This document shows positions 58,058-64,000 of a stretch of DNA of 64,000 bases, piece after piece. A program made the position numbers and the translations under genes. How positions within the stretch are numbered: position 1 is the first letter of the stretch; the number at the start of each line of letters is the position of its first letter. The stretch comes from Solicoccozyma terricola (taxonomy: Eukaryota > Basidiomycota > Tremellomycetes > Filobasidiales > Piskurozymaceae), in the NCBI GenBank assembly GCA_001600875.1, contig BCLD01000003.1, forward strand, positions 216,818 to 280,817, read 5' to 3'. The notes below the pieces were generated by a model. It saw nothing but the letters and a program-made list of their open reading frames with translations. It was not told the origin of the DNA and made no database searches.

Positions 58058-60483
58058 ATGTCTGACTTCGCTGTCAACACGATGACGCCGCCCACAGACT
58101 TAAAGGAGGATATCACCAAGCTCGAGGTTGCAGACTCAAAGCACGAGGTGGTGACCGCTCTGACTGCAAACGGTCTTTCACATTACCACGATCAATTCTC
58201 GGATTTGACCTGGGGAGCGACTGCCAGAACGTTCTGGAAAGCTACCTTATTTTCCTGCATTGCCGCATTGGGTGTTGCAGTGGATGGGTTCAACAACACC
58301 ATCCCCGGTAGTATTATTGCCAATCAAGGATTTATCAATACTTTTGGGACAGTGGTAAGCACCGTGACGGTTCTGTTTTGTGTTTTGACGACCTTGCGCT
58401 GACTCGACTGCTTCTAAGTATGTCAACGGCGTCCTCCAATTGGACGCTCACCATGTCGCTGCATGGGGTGGTGTTGGAGCTGCTGGTAACATTCTCGGAT
58501 CCCTTGTCTCTGGATTGTGAGCCGCGACCCCGATTGCGATCACGAGTCCAGCTAATTTGATTTTGTTGCACTTAGCACTGCCGACTGGTTCGGTCGAAAG
58601 TTCAATTTGTTTCTCATGGTTTTCCTCCTTGCACTTGTATGTCTGCCCATTGCGTTTGCTGTGTTACGATCACAGCGAGCTGACTCTAACACTGTCGATA
58701 GACCAACGTCATCGAAACCGTCGCAAAAGACTGGAAGGTATGGCTAGTCGGAAAACTCTTCGCTGGATACGTAGTCTCGTTGGGCCAAACTACGATCGTA
58801 TATTACATCTCTGAAATCGCCCCGCCGAAGATCAGAGGATTCCTCTTGGCAACGACCTCTCTGGGCTTCTCCTTTGGTCAACTCACCGCTTCGATCGGAC
58901 TCCAGATTCTGCAAACGGTGAGCCAGCATTGTGGATAGTCTCCACTCAAGCACAGCTGACTTGTAGCTCATGCAGGGTCCCAACCCAACTAAATACCTCT
59001 ATGTAATCTACTCACAATGGGTAATCCTTGGTGTTTTCGCCTTGGGTCTTCCGTTCATGCCCGAGACTCCTTGGTACTATGCTAAAAAGGGACAACATGA
59101 GAAAGGTGTCAAAACGCTTCGCAAGCTCAATGGACATGTCGCTGGGTACGATGTAGAAGGCTACTGTGAGTTACTTTGCCGCAAAAAGCATCCATGTTTG
59201 TCCTCCCAAAATACTGAGTCACAAATCATACTGCATCACAGACGGTCGTCTTCAGGCCGAAATGGAAGAGTCCGAGAGACTTGCAGCCGAGAGCAAGCAG
59301 ATGTCCTGGACCGAGATGTTCAGAGGTGCCAATGGTGTAAGTGTTTATGTTTACGGTATCCTCCAACTTGTTGGTAATATGACTGACTTTCAAACTCATG
59401 CATAACAGCGACGATTCATGGTGACAGGAGCTATTCCCGTCTATGGGCAACTCTCTGGTGCTCCAGTGAGTGTTATCAAATGAGGCTCGGCGTGAAGTGC
59501 TTGTCTGACATAACCTTCGTTACTCGCAGCTCGTTTTCACATACTTGACTTGTAGGCAACCCACTCGAGGAACAAGCGTCGTCGCCAAAGCTGATTGATA
59601 GGAAACTTCCTTCCATTTAGATTTCTTCCAATTGGCTGGATTGGAAAACCCTTTCTTAGCATCTTTGATCGTCTAGTCAGTCAACCTGGTGGGCCCTGAA
59701 TGTCAGTGGACGCCACAACTGATTGATTCTTCACGCACAGCCTGCTGCTCATGATCTTCATCATCGTATCGTTCTATACAACGGATAAAATCGGTCGTCG
59801 ACCATTGTTGCTTGGCGCGATCTGCGTTATCGTCATCTCTCTGCTTGGTATTGGAATCGGTGGAACAGTCAAAATAACAAATGCCACCAAAAACGCTCTC
59901 ATCGCCTTGGCTTGCATTTGGGTGGTTGCTTTCGCTTCTGGAATTGGACCAGTCGGTATGTATCGGCATATCATACAATTCGCAATGAATCATTTGAACC
60001 TGACTTCCCTCCCCTCTGCTTAGGTGCCTGCTATCAAGGTGAAGCTTCCACTCCTAGGCTCAGAGCGAAGACGAACAGTCTTTCCCAAGCATTCGGCCAG
60101 TCCTTTGCGTGAGTCCGGCAAACTCGTGAATTCCTTTCCAATCTGATTACTGAATACGATTGATACGTATAGCCTTATATTCAACTACACGGTACCACTT
60201 ATGCTTTCAGAGCAAGCTGCCGGCTGGGGTGTCAAGACTGGCTACTTTTTCGCCGGAACTGCGGCTCTAGGGGGGGCGATTCTATGGTGGCTGATGCCAG
60301 AGGTATGTATCTTTGTCGCATCCTACGGTTCTCCTGCCTTCTGACATCTCTTTTCGTCCATAGACAAAGGGAAGGACCTACGCTGAGTTGGATGAGCTCT
60401 TCAACTCTGGAATCCCTATGCGCAAATTTGGTTCCACCAAGACATCGTTCCAGAAAGCTGAAGAAGACCTACAGGAGGTTTAG
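58058..60483 (+). CDS. MFS sugar porter 2
   Basis: A multi-exon gene from ATG 58058 (MSDFAVNTMTPPTD) to TAG 60481. Exon 1 is 58058-58354 and exon 2 58419-58516, continuing from 58576. Sugar porter signatures in order: GVAVDGFNNTIPGSI, WGGVGAAGNILGSLVSGF, DWFGRKFNLFL, YYISEIAPPKIRGFLLAT, PFMPETPWYYAKKGQ, TTDKIGRRPLLLGAI, ACYQGEASTPRLRAKTN (the helix 10 loop) and WLMPETKGRTYAELDELF. Twelve helices are expected in the plasma membrane. It is related to MFS porter 1 but clearly distinct. Between a zinc-cluster regulator and a GH78 gene it is likely to import a glycoside or the released sugars; which one cannot be told from sequence. Confidence 0.87.
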
Positions 60484-61191
60484 GCGAAGGCTCCGGTGTG
60501 GTGATTGTCAAAGCTTGTTTTCGGTAGCTTAGTTGGTAATAGGAGTGTATCAGACAGACAGATGTCCAGTCAGTTTGCTTATTCGTTCTCTTTATGATGT
60601 ATGACATGTCATGGATGGCGAGCTTGAGGTCCATAAAACGGTCTTCGGCCTTGACGACGGAAAGGCATTCAGAAACCCTTATTATGAGCCCCGAGGCGGT
60701 TAGGGCGTAGGAAAAAAGAGAGCGAGTGTGCTGGAACTAATCAACATGTCTCACTTGAATGAAGTGTTTCAAAGATTTGACAGTCCACTTTCTTTATTCG
60801 TACTTGCGCCAAGGGGGATCACGAAGGAGGTGGAACCGAGACGGAGCAGCTGTCACCGTGGCTCTACGACGGAGATCTGTCTGGCGAGAGGAATCTTCCT
60901 GAAATAGCTTCGGCGGATATCCCCGAATTGCGATGCTCGGCTCTAATCTTGATCTTGAAAGCGCCATCGGCATACGGTAGCGGGAGAGCATTGCGGCGTC
61001 GGTGCCTAAACCGGAGAATATCACACGCAACGCTCAAAACCCCGAATACATTGCAGCTACTTCCGATGCGCCACACCGCCGGCCAGTCATTAAGCCGCGA
61101 TGGGAATGCGGGTAGAAGGTATATATGTCGAGCGTTATCAGGCTCCGATGACCCACAGCGCACGGCGAGATCCGGTGTTGTTTACTCCAAC
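60484..61191. promoter_or_regulatory. Intergenic between MFS porter 2 and GH78 gene 2
   Basis: About 700 bp, presumed terminator of the transporter and promoter of the next gene. Several CGG/CCG words occur (60689, 60913, 60993, 61079), but not at a regular spacing. Confidence 0.4.
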
Positions 61192-63803
61192 ATGGCCGTT
61201 CCTTCAGTCTCCGTCTCCTCGACCACGCTCCAATCAAGAGACTATCGGAGTCTTTCGGAGCATGACAAAGGCAAGCAGGATTTGAAGAGGAACTCCAAGC
61301 CGGAGGAACTTGCTGCCCTGACCAGTGAGGACAACGCAGAACATGTGGTACGTCCTTTTCCTGCCAAAACCCGACCCGTCTCCGGCTGGGTGTTGCACGA
61401 GAGTGATAACTCACTAGTGGTGGTCGTCTCCGTACAATAGATCTCCCGCCTACAACTTGGCTGGGTCTGGATACATGGCTACTCGGAAAGCGAGTCTCCC
61501 ATCCCTCAGATAGTCAGGTTCAAGCGGAACCTCCATCTTTCCTCCCCACCGTCCCAACTTGCGCTCATCCACTTGACGGCAGACACGCGCTACAAACTCA
61601 ACGTCAACGGTCATCGTGTTTCTGTGGGTCCAGCCAGAGGAAGCGACAGGATTTGGTTCTATGACTCGATCGATATCAGCCCTTTCCTGGTCGAGGGAGA
61701 CAACGAGATTGTCGTGAGAGTGGTTCGGTATCCCTACTCTTTCCCGGGCGCCTTCACCCATGCACGAACGGTGAAACCGGGGTTCTCATTGGCTGGAAAG
61801 GTCCAAGAACAGGACATCTCGACAATGGAGGAGGGATGGGAATGCAAAGCGGAAAGCAACATTCAGTTGTTACAGAGGTTACCTTACGACATCTTTCTCC
61901 ATGTGAGCCCCAAGATATAAACGAGAGTGCAACTGCTCCCTCTTTCTCATACACGACTGCACCCTCCGTTCTTGATGCTTCCAAACTTGGTGGACAGAAT
62001 TTTGAGACTGTGAAGGTCCCGGTTCAACCGGAGAGCGAAGGCTGGTCTCCAGTTCAACTCTACCACGTCAATGCTGGTTATGGGATCTTCTCCCCTTGGA
62101 GGCTATCCCCGAGAATGATCCCCTTGCCAGAATGTACTCCGGTCCCCGGGCCTCGCATCCGTTTCGTGGACAGCCCCGTCTCGGAAGGTCAATGGCAATC
62201 GTTCTTTTCGACGAACGCTCCGATCAACCTGCCATCTGGCACCGCTCACCGGCTCGAACTCGAGTTTGTGTGCCATTCCACCGCGTTCATCAGGGTCATC
62301 GCCAAAAGGATACAAGCTTCCGCATCAAATTCCTGGATGAAGATAACATACTCAGAGGCCTACGAGGGTATGGAGAGAAAGGGGGGACACCTTGCATCGA
62401 AAACGGTCAGGGATCAACGCGAGGGAAACTGCCTACGGGGACCACACGACGAATACACATTTGGCGGAGGGGAACTGCAACAGTCGCAGATGGGACAGGA
62501 GCAGCGCGAAATTTACGAACCGTTCTGGTGGAGAACCTTCCGGTTCCTCGCTCTTGAGATCAAAGTCGGAGAGATCGGTGGAAATGGTCTGACTCTGCTC
62601 GGCTTCGAGGCAACCCAGACCAACTACCCTCTCAACATGAAGGCTCAATGGGAGCTTGGGGACGGAGAAGTGGGTGAGGAGAGCAAGAACCTTTGGGATA
62701 TTAGCATCAGGACGTTGCGGAACTGTGCTTTCGACGGCTACTCGGATTGCCCGTTCTACGAACAATTGCAGTTAGTTAATCTCATTGTGTTTCGAGCTAG
62801 GGCGGTTATTGATGCCGCACGCCGCGATACGGTTTTCCAGGTATTGTCAAGATACTCGCTCAAGCTCATTGTTCCACTATTGCATCTCCGGAGACGATCG
62901 GCTCGCGAAACAAGCAATTCACGCCTTTGCATCCTCCATGCTTCCGGGCGGACTCATCCAAGCGCGCTATCCGGCTCAATTCAACCAAGTCATTACCGGA
63001 TTCTCGCTGTTCTGGGTACTCCAAATATGCGACAATCTGCTGTTCTTTGGTGACAAACTCTTCGCCAGAAAATACCTCCCCGAAGTCGACGCTGTCCTCG
63101 ACTTCTTCCAGCGACACATCGGTCCTCAGGGGTTGGTGGAAGGGCTTCCACGAGATCATTGGCTATTTGTCGATTGGGTGGAATCCTGGGCAAGCCCAGA
63201 GCTCGATTTTGATCCTGGAGTCCCCCTGGCAGGGCGGAAACCTTTTTCAGCATGCTTTATGTTTACGTGCTGGCCGAGGCAGCCGAACTCGCCAATAGCT
63301 GCGGACGCCCCGGTCTTGCTGAGGAATGGAACCAACGACGTCAACCGTTGATCGATGCCATTCGCAAGTACTGTTTCGATGGACGGTTCTTCACGGACTC
63401 CTTGACATCAGTCTGCGATCCTCATCTGCACGTCTACTCGCAGCACTGTCAAATCTGGGGCATCCTCTGTGGCGTTCCGGTTGGTGGAGCAGAGGAAGAG
63501 AAACGCATCCTGTTGGAGTCGTTCTACCCCGAAGCTGAGGGTCCTTCCTCGACCCCTGGCTTTTCCACCTGTTCCTACCCAATGTGGTTTTACGCCTATC
63601 GAGCATTCTCCAAAGTTGGTATTTATGACGAGGTCTTTGATCGCTCCCTCGGGCCCTGGCGCAAGATGCTAGAGAACCATCTGACAACCTGGGAAGAGGA
63701 TTCCGTGACCTGTCGATTGACAAATGAAATGCTTTTTTTTCTATACAAAAGTACACCTCTGGTTCGACATTCCCTGGATCTTTATAGTCAAAGAGACAGC
63801 TAG
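61192..63803 (+). pseudogene. GH78 alpha-L-rhamnosidase-like gene 2, apparently frameshifted
   Basis: From ATG 61192 (MAVPSVSVSSTT) four introns fit: about 61347-61440, 61903-61998, 62771-62841 and one near the end. The N-terminal beta domains (LTADTRYKLNVNGHRVSVGP, IDISPFLVEGDNEIVVRV, YEPFWWRTFRFLALEI) lead into the barrel with DGYSDCPFYEQLQ spliced to YCQDTRSSSLFHY, then PAQFNQVITGFSLFWV and LVEGLPRDHWLFVDW. Near 63228-63240 the frame must shift by one base (GVPLAG to ETFFSMLYVYVLAEA). No usable intron explains it. After TTWEEDSV (about 63700) the expected SDCHAW-type end is missing and the frame runs into stops by 63803. It is either a recent pseudogene or a sequence error plus a divergent terminus. 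If intact it would be an intracellular rhamnosidase paired with gene 1. Confidence 0.62.
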
Positions 63804-64000
63804 AGGACAATGGTTGACCTGATACCGTTCCTCCGGGCAATTTCTCCGATTGTCCGTAGGAGTGTCCTACTGTCCGGAGTGATAGAGCGCTCTAAAGACA
63901 CGGTTATTTCAACACTCCCACTCGCTCTAATCACTCTTCAGAACGTAATGATCTCGTCATCCGTGGGGACAGACCAATACGTCCTCGTAGTCGGTCGAAT
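63804..64000. other. End of window, no feature
   Basis: The last 197 bases show no recognisable gene. They might include remnants of the missing GH78 C-terminus, but I could not find its signature in any frame. Confidence 0.4.

Noticed and set aside
60526..60560. A-box-like word TAGCTTAGTTGG suggesting a tRNA gene
   Set aside because: No B box (GGTTCRANTCC type) follows within 100 bp and no acceptor stem can be paired, so it is most likely chance.

Overview
The window is eukaryotic and almost certainly comes from a basidiomycete fungus, perhaps Agaricomycotina or Tremellomycetes; the rank below phylum is a guess. The genes carry many short GT-AG introns (about 41-200 nt) with GTGAGT-type donors. 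They include fungal sugar porters, a Gal4-type zinc-cluster regulator and a protein family I know only from mushroom-type fungi. There are two runs of N (3980-4049 and 38181-38280), a single N at 9803 and very long C, G and A homopolymers, so some indels may be assembly artefacts.

Layout. 1-8.1 kb is gene-poor: an interrupted coding-like stretch (minus, 1-1.33 kb) followed by microsatellites, homopolymers and short dispersed motifs. 8.1-11 kb holds the first of three paralogous PD-(D/E)XK-like genes; the others are at 20.9-23.2 and 36.7-38.9 kb. They share the intron phase order 0-2-1-0 although their sequences have diverged strongly. Between them lie a gene with a variant cysteine cluster (12.1-14.5 kb), a small two-exon gene (15.8-16.3 kb), a bacterial-type family I.5 triacylglycerol lipase (18.6-20.4 kb), a two-exon gene at 23.9-24.6 kb, a large intronless TPR-CHAT protease-like gene (26.4-29.4 kb) divergent from an intron-rich basidiomycete orphan-family gene (29.9-31.2 kb), a short-chain dehydrogenase (31.6-33.0 kb) and an indoleamine-dioxygenase/PrnB-like heme protein (33.5-35.2 kb). 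A duplicated block of about 0.6 kb occurs at 25.0 and 39.1 kb; the 25 kb copy has lost its splice acceptor.

42.5-63.8 kb looks like one catabolic cluster: GH78 alpha-L-rhamnosidase-like, MFS sugar porter and GH3 beta-glucosidase with a PA14-like insert (all minus), a decayed third transporter, then a Zn2Cys6 regulator, a second MFS sugar porter and a second GH78-like gene (all plus). The simplest reading is uptake and intracellular stepwise deglycosylation of rhamnosyl-glucosides (flavonoid glycosides such as rutin or hesperidin are an inferred substrate), controlled by the cluster's own regulator. A four-fold CGG direct repeat at exact 9-bp spacing lies upstream of the GH3 gene, and a perfect 27-bp inverted repeat lies between the regulator and the second transporter. 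The second GH78 gene appears frameshifted and lacks the usual C-terminus.
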